This document shows positions 42,315 to 53,122 of a DNA stretch of 64,000 bases, in pieces (the stretch's first letter is position 1; every line of letters begins with the position of its first letter). Location: NCBI GenBank assembly GCA_019671135.1, contig JAHRHY010000016.1, forward strand, positions 1 to 64,000. The letters are read 5' to 3'. The notes beneath the pieces are model-generated. The model saw only the letters and a program-made list of their open reading frames with translations, did no database searches and had not been told where the DNA came from. The position numbers were made by a program, and so were the translations under genes. Source of the DNA: Linnemannia hyalina. Lineage: Eukaryota > Mortierellomycota > Mortierellomycetes > Mortierellales > Mortierellaceae.

Positions 42315-42809
42315 GCGGCCCCTTCATGTGCAGAGGATATAAAAAGGCATATAAAAAATATCCAAAGCCCAAGGAACGGAGTGTTTACTTCCATAACTGA
42401 CATATCTCTTCATAGTGGGCAACAGAACACAGAATAAAATAGCAATAGACAGCACATGTTTTTTTAAAATGTAATCTCTCCCCTGTATTTCGCCCCAAAG
42501 ATACAGTTGAGAGTACAAGTGCTTTAGATGATGACATACAAGAACTACTCTGGCGAATCTTGCAGTGAGGGTTACAGGTTAATAGTAGATGGACATATTC
42601 AAGAGTGTGGTGTGCGAAAAATAAGAAGACTTTGTTGTTTGGAGAATAGGTTGGTGTTTAGTAGGATAGTTAAACAAAAAATGTTACAATGGTTGTCTTA
42701 TATGCTTGGTATCATACATACACTCTCCTCTAATGGACGCGGTGGATATCGTCAAGATCTGCAGAGATGTAACAAACACCATATGATAATTTGGACTTGA
42801 AAGGCCTCC
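42315..42809 (-). repeat. R1-l module (beta/alpha recombinant)
   Basis: Partner of R1-k with the same recombination point, but beta sequence (ACATGTTTTTT) near 42457. The inner junction reads TCGGTA before GCGGCCCC. Confidence 0.9.
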
Positions 42810-43957
42810 TTGGCAATTATGCCATTATTCTTGGCATGGACTGGCTCCGCTCACACAACCCATATATCGACTGGGAGAAACGAACCATTACTATGCCATG
42901 CCTCCATCAGCACACACTCGACAAGCTTTCCCCCCTTGCACAATCAACAATGCCTCGATCCATCCCTTCCTTCCAGGAACAAGACCGAATCCTTCTGCCA
43001 CCTTCCAAACCCAAATCCACTTTGGTTCCCACCAAGTACACCTCAGGATCCAACCAACTATCCAAATCCGCCAAGAACCGATCAGCAACCAACATCTCCA
43101 TTATTAGCAATATACAACTCCGTCAGATCCTCAAGACCAATCAAGGAGTCGGATACATGCTCGACGTCTCCCGAATCGAAGAACTCGCCAGCGCAACCAC
43201 CAACGACAACTCTATCCCTGAATCAAAACCCACAGTCCAACTGCCCGAGAAATATGCCGAATATGCTCAGGTATTCTCCAAGATGCAAGCCGACAAGCTA
43301 CCGCCACATCGACCCTATGATCACAATATCCCTGTGGTCGAAGGAGCCACCGTGCCATTTGGACCAGTGTACAACCTATCACAAACGGAACTGCAAGTTC
43401 TACGCGAATATATTCAAGAAAACCTTGCAAAAGGGTTCATCCGTCGATCCGAGTCTCCAGCTGGCGCCCCCGTCCTTTTTGTTAAAAAGAAAGACGGTTC
43501 TCTCCGCCTCTGTGTCGACTATCGAGGCCTCAACAAGGTGACTGTCCCCAATCGATGCCCTCTGCCACTGATCTCCGAAACTTTCGACCGACTAGGCAAA
43601 GCCAAGTATTTCACCAAGCTCGACATGCGAGGAGCATACAATCTTCTCCGCATCAAGGAGGGCGACGAATGGAAGACTGCATTCCGCTGCCGCTATGGCC
43701 ACTTCGAGTATACAGTCATGCCCTTCGGACTAATGAACGCTCCCGGAACTTTCCAAGCTTTCGCCAACGACGTCCTCCGCGATTACCTAGATGACTTTGT
43801 CGTGCTATACATTGACGACATTCTCATCTACTCCGACACCCTTGAGGAACATACCGCGCATGTCCGCAAAGTTCTCAGCAAGCTCCAAGACGCTGGTCTA
43901 TGCTTAAAACTCGAGAAATGCTCGTTCGACAAGGACAAAGTCGAATTCCTCGGCTTT

Positions 43958-44408
43958 GGAGGCCATCCATGTTCGGCTCCACCAACCATAGACTACAGTA
44001 TAAAAATATCTGTCAACACCTATTAAAACAGTGTGTTCCTTGAGAGTACAACAAATCTCATCAGCTTTTTCCTTCCACCAGTCTCCATTTTCTACATTCA
44101 CCACCACTACTTTGTAACATCATCTACTTTAGCTGAGAAAGCCTTGGACATGATCATCTCATATTGGATCCTAGATATTACAGATAGTAATTTCCTTTCC
44201 AATATGAGATGATCATGTCCAAGGCTTTCTCAGCTAAAGTAGATGATGTTACAAAGTAGTGGTGGTGAATGTAGAAAATGGAGACTGGTGGAAGGAAAAA
44301 GCTGATGAGATTTGTTGTACTCTCAAGGAACACACTGTTTTAATAGGTGTTGACAGATATTTTTATACTGTAGTCTATGGTTGGTGGAGCCGAACATGGA
44401 TGGCCTCC
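43958..44408. repeat. FB-4 (left end of F3)
   Basis: 451 bp. Outer flank TTT, inner flank TAGTAGAGC. The loop has CCTAGATATT where FB-1 and FB-2 have CCTTGATATT. Confidence 0.92.
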
Positions 44409-45008
44409 TAGTAGAGCATTTGTTTTCGTGTTTATATAATTAGCGATGGTTACTAATATCTCCTTTTCATGATATATCCTATGTGTATATCCAATATAGC
44501 ACTCGTGATACTGGTGATGATGTAGTGGTAGTTTTAAAAAAAAGTTGGATCCCGATTTTTTAAAAAAGTAGCATAGTGGCTTTAACAAACATTGGTTGTT
44601 GGAAAGAAAGGGTAGCTGATACGTTTTTAATGGCGTTATTGCTACACTTTCTCAACAATATTCGACATTCGACATTTGACATTCGGCATTCGATTCGACA
44701 GCTGACAAACTGTAGTTATTACCACAGTTATGATATTTGATATGAACGCATTTTGGATTACCTCGTGATTATTGTGATGTTTAATTTTAATACATTCTTG
44801 ATAAACTCGTAAGTATTACAATGTTTAATGTTGACATACTTTAGGTAAGCCCACGATTTGCACGACGTTTAATATTATTACACTTTGGTTGACTTACAAT
44901 TGTTATAGCATTTATTGTTATACAGATTGTAGGTAATTACGACAATGGTAAAAACAGAGATATCGCAATTAGACCATGTATTGTGGGTAGTTGTAGATAT
45001 AACAATTA
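44409..45008 (+). repeat. F3 left arm, unique outer part
   Basis: AT-rich, non-coding. Contains two poly-T/poly-A stretches with TTTTAAAAAA (44533 and 44557) and a short imperfect array of ACATTCG (about 44664-44697). Its inverted copy is at 52521-53122. Confidence 0.75.
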
Positions 45009-46850
45009 TATCGTTTAAAATAGACGTTCTTAAAACACATCACATATTTTATAATGCAAATGGCTATTATATTACAACGTTTCTATTGCATTTTGTGTGA
45101 TAACAAGATAGAAAAAATGTGTTGTTAATAGAGTAATTATATCGTTAAAAATAGACGTTTCTTAAAACACATCACATATTTCGTGATGCAAATGGGTATG
45201 AACATTGTAACATTTCTATCGCATTTTGTGTGATAATAAGGTAGAGAAAATGTGTTGTTAACAGAGTAATCATGTCGTTTAAAATAGACGTTTCTTAAAA
45301 CACATCACATATTTCGTGATGCAAATGGGTATGAACATTGTAACATTTCTATCGCATTTTGTGTGATAATAAGGTAGAGAAAATGTGTTGTTAACAGAGT
45401 AATCATGTCGTTTAAAATAGACGTTTCTTAAAACGTATCACATATTTCGTGATGCAAATGGGTATGAACATTGTAACCTTTCTATCGCATTTTGTATGAT
45501 AATAAGGTAGAGAAAATGTGTTGTTTAAAGAGCAATTATGTCGTTTAAAATAGACGTTTCTTAAAACACATCACATATTTCGTGATGCAAATGGGTATGA
45601 ACATTGTAACATTTGTATCGCATTTTGTATAATAACAAGACAGAAAAATGTATTGTTAACAGAGTAATTATGTCGTTTAAAATAGACGTTTCTTAAAACG
45701 TATTACATATTTCGTGATGCAAATGGGTATGAACATCGTGGCGTTTCTATCGCATTTTGTGTGATAATAAGGTAGAGAAAATGTGTTGTTAACAGAGTAA
45801 TTATGTCGTTTAAAATAGACGTTTCTTAAAACGTATCACATATTTCGTGATGCAGATGGGTATGAACATTGTGACATTTCTATCGCATTTTGTGTGATAA
45901 CAAGACAGAAAAAATGTGTTGTTAACAGAGTAATTATGTCGTTAAAAATAGACGTTTCTTAAAACACATCACATATTTCGTGATGCAAATGGGTATGAAC
46001 ATTGTAACATTTCTATCGCATTTTGTATAATAACAAGACAGAAAAATGTATTGTTAACAGAGTAATTATGTCGTTTAAAATAGACGTTTCTTAAAACGTA
46101 TTACATATTTCGTGATGCAAATGGGTATGAACATCGTGGCGTTTCTCTCGCATTTTGTGTGATAATAAGGTAGAGAAAATGTGTTGTTAACAGAGTAATT
46201 ATGTCGTTTAAAATAGACGTTTCTTAAAACGTATCACATATTTCGTGATGCAGATGGGTATGAACATTGTGACATTTCTATCGCATTTTGTGTGATAACA
46301 AGACAGAAAAAATGTGTTGTTAACAGAGTAATTATGTCGTTTAAAATAGACGTTTCTTAAAACGTATCACATATTTCGTGATGCAAATGGGTATGAACAT
46401 TGTGACATTTCTATCGCATTTTGTGTGATAATAAGGTAGAGAAAATGTGTTGTTTAAAGAGCAATTATGTCGTTAAAAATAGACTTTTCTTAAAACACAT
46501 CACATATTTCGTGATGCAAATGGGTATGAACATTGTAACATTTCTATCGCATTTTGTGTGATAACAAGACAGAAAAAAGAAGTTGTTAACAGAATAATTA
46601 TGTCGTTTAAAATAGACGTTTCTTAAAACGTATCCCATATTTCGTGATGCAAATGGGTATGAACATTGTGACATTTCTATCGCATTTTGTGTGATAACAA
46701 GACAGAAAAAAGAAGTTGTTAACAGAATAATTATGTCGTTTAAAATAGACGTTTCTTAAAACGTATCCCATATTTCGTGATGCAAATGGGTATGAACATT
46801 GTGACATTTCTATCGCATTTTGTGTGATAACAAGACAGAAAAAGAAGTTG
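45009..46850 (+). repeat. 133-bp tandem array, F3 left arm (about 14 units)
   Basis: The unit contains CACATATTTCGTGATGC, ATGGGTATGAAC, TCGCATTTTGTGTGATAA and AAAATAGACGTTTC. Spacing between GATGC marks is 133, 133, 133 then 132 bp. Likely multiple transposase-binding sites in the subterminal region. The mirror array on the right has about 10 units. Confidence 0.85.
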
Positions 46851-47220
46851 TATAAATAAAAGTTATGTAGACTTAGGAAATGTCTATAAAATATCGTTTG
46901 TATACTTTGGTGGTTGGGAGAAAATTGGTGGTTACAAAAAAGTGGTCGCAAAACCGCCATGATGAAGTACTTTAACATCTGGTTGAGGGGCTTGCTCCCC
47001 TATCGTGTTTATCGTTAATAGTTTTAAAAAATCCAAAAGTGTGTTATATAAAGGAATTTTTGCTAATAGTTTACGTTTAAATTCTGTTGAAATAGATGAT
47101 ATATGCATTATATTTCTATCCAATCTATCATGGAATATGAGATAACTTCTTTTATAGTGCAACAAATCTAAAAGTGTATTGTAGTATAGGCATTCTTCCT
47201 AATGGTTTACTAGTTATGCA
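46851..47220 (+). promoter_or_regulatory. F3 inner left arm and promoter for the 81-aa gene
   Basis: TATATAAAG at about 47046-47054 sits in a block (AAAAGTGTGTTATATAAAGG ... CTAATAGTTTAC) ending the inverted arm at 47074. A diverged second copy of the block (AAAAGTGTATTGTAGTATAGG ... CTAATGGTTTAC) lies at 47172-47211, just before the ATG at 47221. The mirror copy drives DDE3. A GC-rich hairpin (GGGGCTTGCTCCCC) is at 46988-47001. Confidence 0.55.
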
Positions 47221-47466
47221 ATGCCAACACTTAAAGAAATTAAGCAAATAATAGCCATTTATATACATGAGCATCATATGCATCCTACAATGGCAATGTA
47301 CTTGAGAGCTGTTTTGTTACGTGGTAAGTCTCAGCAAGAACTTAATGGTATGTCAAAGGAAGAACTGTGGGGATTAGTAGACTTTTTTGCACCAGATTTA
47401 CAAAAACATATGCATACAATTGGTGCATTATCATGGTCAGCATACCAAAAATTTGCTTCAGAGTAA
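47221..47466 (+). CDS. 81-aa hypothetical protein, F3
   Basis: No family recognised. A small helical protein with an ELNGMSKEELWGLVDFF segment that could be a SAP- or HTH-like DNA-binding helix pair (weak). It is in the same position as the 90-aa gene of F2. The palindrome GTTTTTAAAAAG begins 5 bp after its stop, and REP3 starts 55 bp on. Confidence 0.6.
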   Translation: MPTLKEIKQIIAIYIHEHHMHPTMAMYLRAVLLRGKSQQELNGMSKEELWGLVDFFAPDLQKHMHTIGALSWSAYQKFASE

Positions 47467-47521
47467 AGTGGTTTTTAAAAAGTTTGTAGTACATATCTCT
47501 GCAAACAGTAAGCTTTTCAAC

Positions 47522-49174
47522 ATGTCCGCTATACCTAAATCCATTAACAAGGCGCTGAACTCATATGCCCATCTTATCTCTGATGTGGGCAAAGAGATTG
47601 CATTGCCTGGCAAACCGAAGACTGGCTGGAAAAAGTACTCAGAGATATTCTGCGATAGTTTAATACTCTGGGGATTGCACAACCGGGCTGCACTTGTTGA
47701 CGAGCAGCGCAAAAACACCACTTCCAATATTCGCGAAGCTTTTAAAGACCTCGATGTTAGCCACTCCATGGTTAAAGTTGTTAACGAGGGTTATATCAAA
47801 GACAATAGTTTTTTTAGCTCTAAACTACTAGAAAAACATAGAAAAAAGTTTAGAAGTACGGCCTTATACCATGCAGGATATTTCAGCATTAAGGTAACGC
47901 TCAATGAACTGGAGGCCATCTCTTTAATTTCCGAGTTACCACCAATATTTCATGAGCTTGAGGTTGACTATGTTATTCTCCATGATATAGACATTGCTAC
48001 GGATTGTAGATATGTTACAAGCCGTCCAATTCTTCAGCAATACCTTCAAGAGAGATTTGGAGAAGATTTGGATATTGCCGACGATCTCCATAAGGTTGGT
48101 AACCACTGTCTCTCTTGGTTTGGAGTTACCGAAAAAGACCAAAAGGTCCGTTGTAAGGTTTATAACAAACTTGTACAGATGTTGGAGAGTGCTGAAGTAA
48201 AAATGTCGTTGGGTTCAAGAATGGAAAATTTTGTTATGGATGTGGATAAGGACCTACATAAGAGACTTCGAAAGGCGAAGAAAACAGGTCTAACAAGACT
48301 TGAACTTACCTTTTATGGACAGGAGATATATACATTCTCCTATTATAAAGGAGTCTTGGATGCCATAAAGGAAGAGATCCAAGAATGTCCCACCTTCTGC
48401 GTAAAACACAAGGCATATTGGAAGTATATAGTTGGTAATATATCATCCATGGTAGGTATTCATGTAACAATGGGTGAAAAATCGGCATTCGCATATTGCC
48501 ATTGGTGGAACTCTGTTACAGGTAAGAAGTATGGTTCATATCGTAACAATGTCGAGAAAGAGGAAGCAATGACGTTGTTAGCCAACTATAGCTTCAACGA
48601 TAGACCAATATACTTTTTGGAGGTTGAGATGGATGAGAATAGCATCAAGGATATTACAGTTACCAAGTACAAACGGCCTGACGAATGTACAGCAATAACA
48701 CTTGTTGCAGGAGCACATAAAGGCATGTACCCATACATTTACGATGATGACGTTTTACAATTCGAGGATATGGGTATAGTGGAGGTGGATAATGTAAAGA
48801 TCCAATGGCCTGAGAGAAGAATCCGCAAAGGTGCACCACCAATTGTTGATATTCATCTAGAAAACATGAATGGTGAGAATTTTATACAAGTCCATGATAG
48901 AGCTATCCACAAAGCAACATACAAAGCTGGATATAATGTACTTGAAATAAATACCAGCTATACAGTCATAGCAATTGCAATGGATATGTATCACAACAAA
49001 GAATATATTTTTGCAACATTGTCCAACGGTATTAAAGTACGATGTGGACTTAGTTTAGAAACAAAGATCGTTGCATGGCTGGAAGAATATCCCGATGGCC
49101 AAGTTCCGTATATGAATTTCACCACATTGCAATGCAGAACTGTTCGCGGGTTCAAGGATATTTATATACGTTAA
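47522..49174 (+). CDS. REP3 protein, F3 (intact, 550 aa)
   Basis: The only unbroken REP in the window. Blocks shared with REP2: ILHDIDIATDCRYVTSR (152-168), GNHCLSWFG (193-201), RCKVYNKLVQMLES (210-223), LTRLELTFYG (257-266), then AFAYCHWWNSVTGKKYG and NYSFNDRPIYFLE. A C-terminal part of about 170 residues looks like beta-strand repeats (VIAIAMDM, GIKVRCGLS). The first half has the acidic strand, YNK and R-x-E order of Rep_trans-like initiators; evidence is weak. Alternatives are an unknown nuclease or an end-binding protein. Identity to REP2 is clear but moderate, while gene order is the same, so the protein is a constant partner of DDE2/DDE3. ATG at 47522. Confidence 0.8.
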   Translation: MSAIPKSINKALNSYAHLISDVGKEIALPGKPKTGWKKYSEIFCDSLILWGLHNRAALVDEQRKNTTSNIREAFKDLDVSHSMVKVVNEGYIKDNSFFSSKLLEKHRKKFRSTALYHAGYFSIKVTLNELEAISLISELPPIFHELEVDYVILHDIDIATDCRYVTSRPILQQYLQERFGEDLDIADDLHKVGNHCLSWFGVTEKDQKVRCKVYNKLVQMLESAEVKMSLGSRMENFVMDVDKDLHKRLRKAKKTGLTRLELTFYGQEIYTFSYYKGVLDAIKEEIQECPTFCVKHKAYWKYIVGNISSMVGIHVTMGEKSAFAYCHWWNSVTGKKYGSYRNNVEKEEAMTLLANYSFNDRPIYFLEVEMDENSIKDITVTKYKRPDECTAITLVAGAHKGMYPYIYDDDVLQFEDMGIVEVDNVKIQWPERRIRKGAPPIVDIHLENMNGENFIQVHDRAIHKATYKAGYNVLEINTSYTVIAIAMDMYHNKEYIFATLSNGIKVRCGLSLETKIVAWLEEYPDGQVPYMNFTTLQCRTVRGFKDIYIR

Positions 49175-49189
49175 GAATGCTAATAGATA

Positions 49190-49200
49190 GTTTTTAAAAA
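49190..49200. terminator. TTTTTAAAAA palindrome between convergent REP3 and DDE3
   Basis: Lies 15 bp past the REP3 stop and 11 bp past the DDE3 stop. Same arrangement as at 247-258 in F2, although the flanking sequence is unrelated. Confidence 0.4.
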
Positions 49201-49211
49201 TTACAATAGGC

Positions 49212-50471
49212 TTACTTTGTACGCTTATATGATGGAATCTCCACTCCTGCAAAAATTTCACGTCGCTTATTAGTCGGCTCTTCCCGTTGTTTATCCTCGA
49301 CATCCATAGTAGTCATCTCCAAGAACTGCTCTTGTAACTTTGTTATATCTCGTGCATCATGCAACATCTCATCCACTGGAATATAATCCAAGATTTGTTC
49401 CATTGCACCATTGGCATATGGAAAGTCGAAGCCATCTCTAATCCAGGCACTATGAATGGGTTCCAGATTTAACTGCAGTAGTGCCACCATCTTCTTGATG
49501 TTCATAAGTAAGAGACACAATCGCAATTGCAAATTATATGTTTCTATCTTGGTTACCAACACTGGTTTTCTATTGTTGTGCTTCTCAAAGGTTGCTCCAA
49601 GATCTCCAAATTCGGCTTCTATCTGAGAGCGGAAACTGCCGAAAATCTTATTGTAGTTAGTTTCATCTTGTGCAAGATCTTTCCCACGGCTTTTGCGAAT
49701 TGGATAACAAAAGTTTTTCTTGCTCATGCTTGTTTCTTCTACTATTTTCTTAATGTATTGTGTGTACCCTCCATCCAATGCAATACAATCTAGCTCGTGG
49801 ATGTGCTTATGTATCTTCATACCAACCAACATAGTACCATCGTTGTTATCCTTGCAAGGTAGCGATTTAGAGACTAGTATTGCCATGCCATTGCAATCGA
49901 CACACACTTGCGTTCTTACACCAGATTTCTTCAGCTTGTAAGAGTACATGTCTGAGCTAGACTTTTCTTCACATGAAAGACGTGTATCATGACCATCCAA
50001 ATGCAATGTTACATGTGGGAATAGTGGTGGATTCCTGAGTTTAGCAGAAATCAAGCGTATAGGAAATGTGGAGAACATATTCGCAAGTGCATGGTTAATA
50101 TGCTTCGAATGCACATTATAGTTAGTCTTGTAGAACTCTGTATGAATGGAGTGGAAACTACTTTTTGGTATGTGGGTTGACATTCCATCCATTGCCAAGC
50201 CTGCAACTAAGTGGTACAATATCAACAATCCTTTGTCGACTTCTCTGTATGGACCTGGATACTGCTTGAGAGACCAAATAACTACAAGAAAGTAGAATAC
50301 AGGAATTGCACCTAATCTTCTTATAAGTAAGTCTTTAACAGTTTTCATGTGTGCTACTAGCTTCAACGCAGTCCTATGATTATTGGATGGTTCTTGCGTA
50401 GGCCATTCTGCATCCAAAAAAGTCCATTCATCCTCTAACAACCGTTGAAATAGGCGCTTTAAGTTTGCCAT
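49212..50471 (-). CDS. DDE3 transposase, F3 (intact, 419 aa)
   Basis: Catalytic blocks HLDGHDTR, ALDGGYTQYI and RSQIEAEFGDLG, with the DDE_Tnp_4-like pattern. The helix-turn-helix region is around GPYREVDKGLLILYHLV. The C-terminus is basic, unlike the acidic tails of DDE1 and DDE2. The ATG at 50471 aligns with DDE1; the upstream frame begins at GTG and overlaps the TATA box. The nearest relative in the window is DDE1, although F3 shares its gene order with F2. Probably acts on the GGAGGCC ends. Confidence 0.82.
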   Translation of the reverse strand: MANLKRLFQRLLEDEWTFLDAEWPTQEPSNNHRTALKLVAHMKTVKDLLIRRLGAIPVFYFLVVIWSLKQYPGPYREVDKGLLILYHLVAGLAMDGMSTHIPKSSFHSIHTEFYKTNYNVHSKHINHALANMFSTFPIRLISAKLRNPPLFPHVTLHLDGHDTRLSCEEKSSSDMYSYKLKKSGVRTQVCVDCNGMAILVSKSLPCKDNNDGTMLVGMKIHKHIHELDCIALDGGYTQYIKKIVEETSMSKKNFCYPIRKSRGKDLAQDETNYNKIFGSFRSQIEAEFGDLGATFEKHNNRKPVLVTKIETYNLQLRLCLLLMNIKKMVALLQLNLEPIHSAWIRDGFDFPYANGAMEQILDYIPVDEMLHDARDITKLQEQFLEMTTMDVEDKQREEPTNKRREIFAGVEIPSYKRTK

Positions 50472-50489
50472 GACTGTAATTACAACCTG

Positions 50490-50720
50490 GTAAACTATTA
50501 GCAAAAATTCCTTTATATAACACACTTTTGGATTTTTTAAAACTATTAACGATAAACACGATAGGGGAGCAAGCCCCTCAACCAGATGTTAAAGTACTTC
50601 ATCATGGCGGTTTTGCGACCACTTTTTTGTAACCACCAATTTTCTCCCAACCACCAAAGTATACAAACGATATTTTATAGACATTTCCTAAGTCTACATA
50701 ACTTTTATTTATACAACTTC
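50490..50720 (-). promoter_or_regulatory. F3 inner right arm with DDE3 promoter
   Basis: The mirror of 46851-47074. TATATAA at 50513-50519 lies about 42 bp before the DDE3 ATG, so transcription starts very close to the gene. The inverted arm thus supplies a promoter to each outer gene. Confidence 0.5.
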
Positions 50721-52520
50721 TTTTTCTGTCTTGTTATCACACAAAATGCGATAGAAATGTCACAATGTTCATACCCATTTGCATCACGAAATATGGGATA
50801 CGTTTTAAGAAACGTCTATTTTAAACGACATAATTATTCTGTTAACAACTTCTTTTTTCTGTCTTGTTATCACACAAAATGCGATAGAATTGTTACAATG
50901 TTCATACCCATTTGCATCACGAAATATGTGATGTGTTTTAAGAAACGTCTATTTTTAACGACATAATTGCTCTTTAAACAACACATTTTCTCTACCTTAT
51001 TATCACACAAAATGCGATAGAAATGTCACAATGTTCATACCCATTTGCATCACGAAATATGTGATACGTTTTAAGAAACGTCTATTTTAAACGACATAAT
51101 TACTCTGTTAACAACACATTTTTTCTGTCTTGTTATCACACAAAATGCGATAGAAATGTCACAATGTTCATACCCATCTGCATCACGAAATATGTGATAC
51201 GTTTTAAGAAACGTCTATTTTAAACGACATAATTACTCTGTTAACAACACATTTTCTCTACCTTATTATCACACAAAATGCGAGAGAAACGCCACGATGT
51301 TCATACCCATTTGCATCACGAAATATGTAATACGTTTTAAGAAACGTCTATTTTAAACGACATAATTACTCTGTTAACAATACATTTTTCTGTCTTGTTA
51401 TTATACAAAATGCGATACAAATGTTACAATGTTCATACCCATTTGCATCACGAAATATGTGATGTGTTTTAAGAAACGTCTATTTTAAACGACATAATTG
51501 CTCTTTGCGGCCCCTTCATGTGCAGAGGATATAAAAAGGCATATAAAAAATATCCAAAGCCCAAGGAACGGAGTGTTTACTTCCATAACTGACATATCTC
51601 TTCATAGTGGGCAACAGAACACAGAATAAAATAGCAATAGACAGCACATGTTTTTTTAAAATGTAATCTCTCCCCTGTATTTCGCCCCAAAGATACAGTT
51701 GAGAGTACAAGTGCTTTAGATGATGACATACAAGAACTACTCTGGCGAATCTTGCAGTGAGGGTTACAGGTTAATAGTAGATGGACATATTCAAGAGTGT
51801 GGTGTGCGAAAAATAAGAAGACTTTGTTGTTTGGAGAATAGGTTGGTGTTTAGTAGGATAGTTAAACAAAAAATGTTACAATGGTTGTCTTATATGCTTG
51901 GTATCATATATACATTCTCATCCCATAGTCGCTATGGATATTGTCGAGATCTACAGAGATGTAACAAACACCATATGATAACTTGGACGTGAAAGGCCTC
52001 CTTTAAACAACACATTTTCTCTACCTTATTATCATACAAAATGCGATAGAAAGGTTACAATGTTCATACCCATTTGCATCACGAAATATGTGATACGTTT
52101 TAAGAAACGTCTATTTTAAACGACATGATTACTCTGTTAACAACACATTTTCTCTACCTTATTATCACACAAAATGCGATAGAAATGTTACAATGTTCAT
52201 ACCCATTTGCATCACGAAATATGTGATGTGTTTTAAGAAACGTCTATTTTAAACGACATGATTACTCTGTTAACAACACATTTTCTCTACCTTATTATCA
52301 CACAAAATGCGATAGAAATGTTACAATGTTCATACCCATTTGCATCACGAAATATGTGATGTGTTTTAAGAAACGTCTATTTTTAACGATATAATTACTC
52401 TATTAACAACACATTTTTTCTATCTTGTTATCACACAAAATGCAATAGAAACGTTGTAATATAATAGCCATTTGCATTATAAAATATGTGATGTGTTTTA
52501 AGAACGTCTATTTTAAACGA
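50721..52520 (-). repeat. 133-bp tandem array, F3 right arm (about 10 units plus R1-m)
   Basis: The inverted counterpart of 45009-46850 with fewer units. It is interrupted by R1-m, whose target TTT lies in the CTCTTTAAACAAC part of a unit. Confidence 0.85.
51507..52001 (-). repeat. R1-m, solo insertion (beta type)
   Basis: Flanked by TTT at 51504-51506 and 52002-52004. The empty site is visible in the left arm (AAAGAGCAATT near 46457). This insertion makes the two F3 arms unequal and is younger than F3. Confidence 0.92.
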
Positions 52521-53122
52521 TATAATTGTTATATCTACAACTACCCACAATACATGGTCTAATTGCGATATCTCTGTTTTTACCATTGTCGTAATTACCT
52601 ACAATCTGTATAACAATAAATGCTATAACAATTGTAAGTCAACCAAAGTGTAATAATATTAAACGTCGTGCAAATCGTGGGCTTACCTAAAGTATGTCAA
52701 CATTAAACATTGTAATACTTACGAGTTTATCAAGAATGTATTAAAATTAAACATCACAATAATCACGAGGTAATCCAAAATGCGTTCATATCAAATATCA
52801 TAACTGTGGTAATAACTACAGTTTGTCAGCTGTCGAATCGAATGCCGAATGTCAAATGTCGAATGTCGAATATTGTTGAGAAAGTGTAGCAATAACGCCA
52901 TTAAAAACGTATCAGCTACCCTTTCTTTCCAACAACCAATGTTTGTTAAAGCCACTATGCTACTTTTTTAAAAAATCGGGATCCAACTTTTTTTTAAAAC
53001 TACCACTACATCATCACCAGTATCACGAGTGCTATATTGGATATACACATAGGATATATCATGAAAAGGAGATATTAGTAACCATCGCTAATTATATAAA
53101 CACGAAAACAAATGCTCTACTA
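52521..53122 (-). repeat. F3 right arm, unique outer part
   Basis: The inverted copy of 44409-45008, near-identical by eye, ending GCTCTACTA before FB-5. No gene. Confidence 0.75.

Larger units (their letters stand above)
37326..42809 (-). mobile_element. Complete R1-F1-R1 composite, copy E (5484 bp), in Gypsy pol
   Basis: Flanked by TTG at 37323-37325 and 42810-42812. The protease to reverse-transcriptase junction of pol is restored without it. Both R1 copies are in the same orientation, as in copy C. Confidence 0.92.

Noticed and set aside
45009..46850. Regular 133-bp repeats as a possible CRISPR array
   Set aside because: The whole unit is repeated, with no unique spacers, in a eukaryotic transposon arm.
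49212..50525. Longer starts for DDE3 and DDE2 (MCYIKEF..., MCILPIF...)
   Set aside because: These begin with GTG; the downstream ATG aligns with DDE1, and the DDE3 extension overlaps its TATA box.
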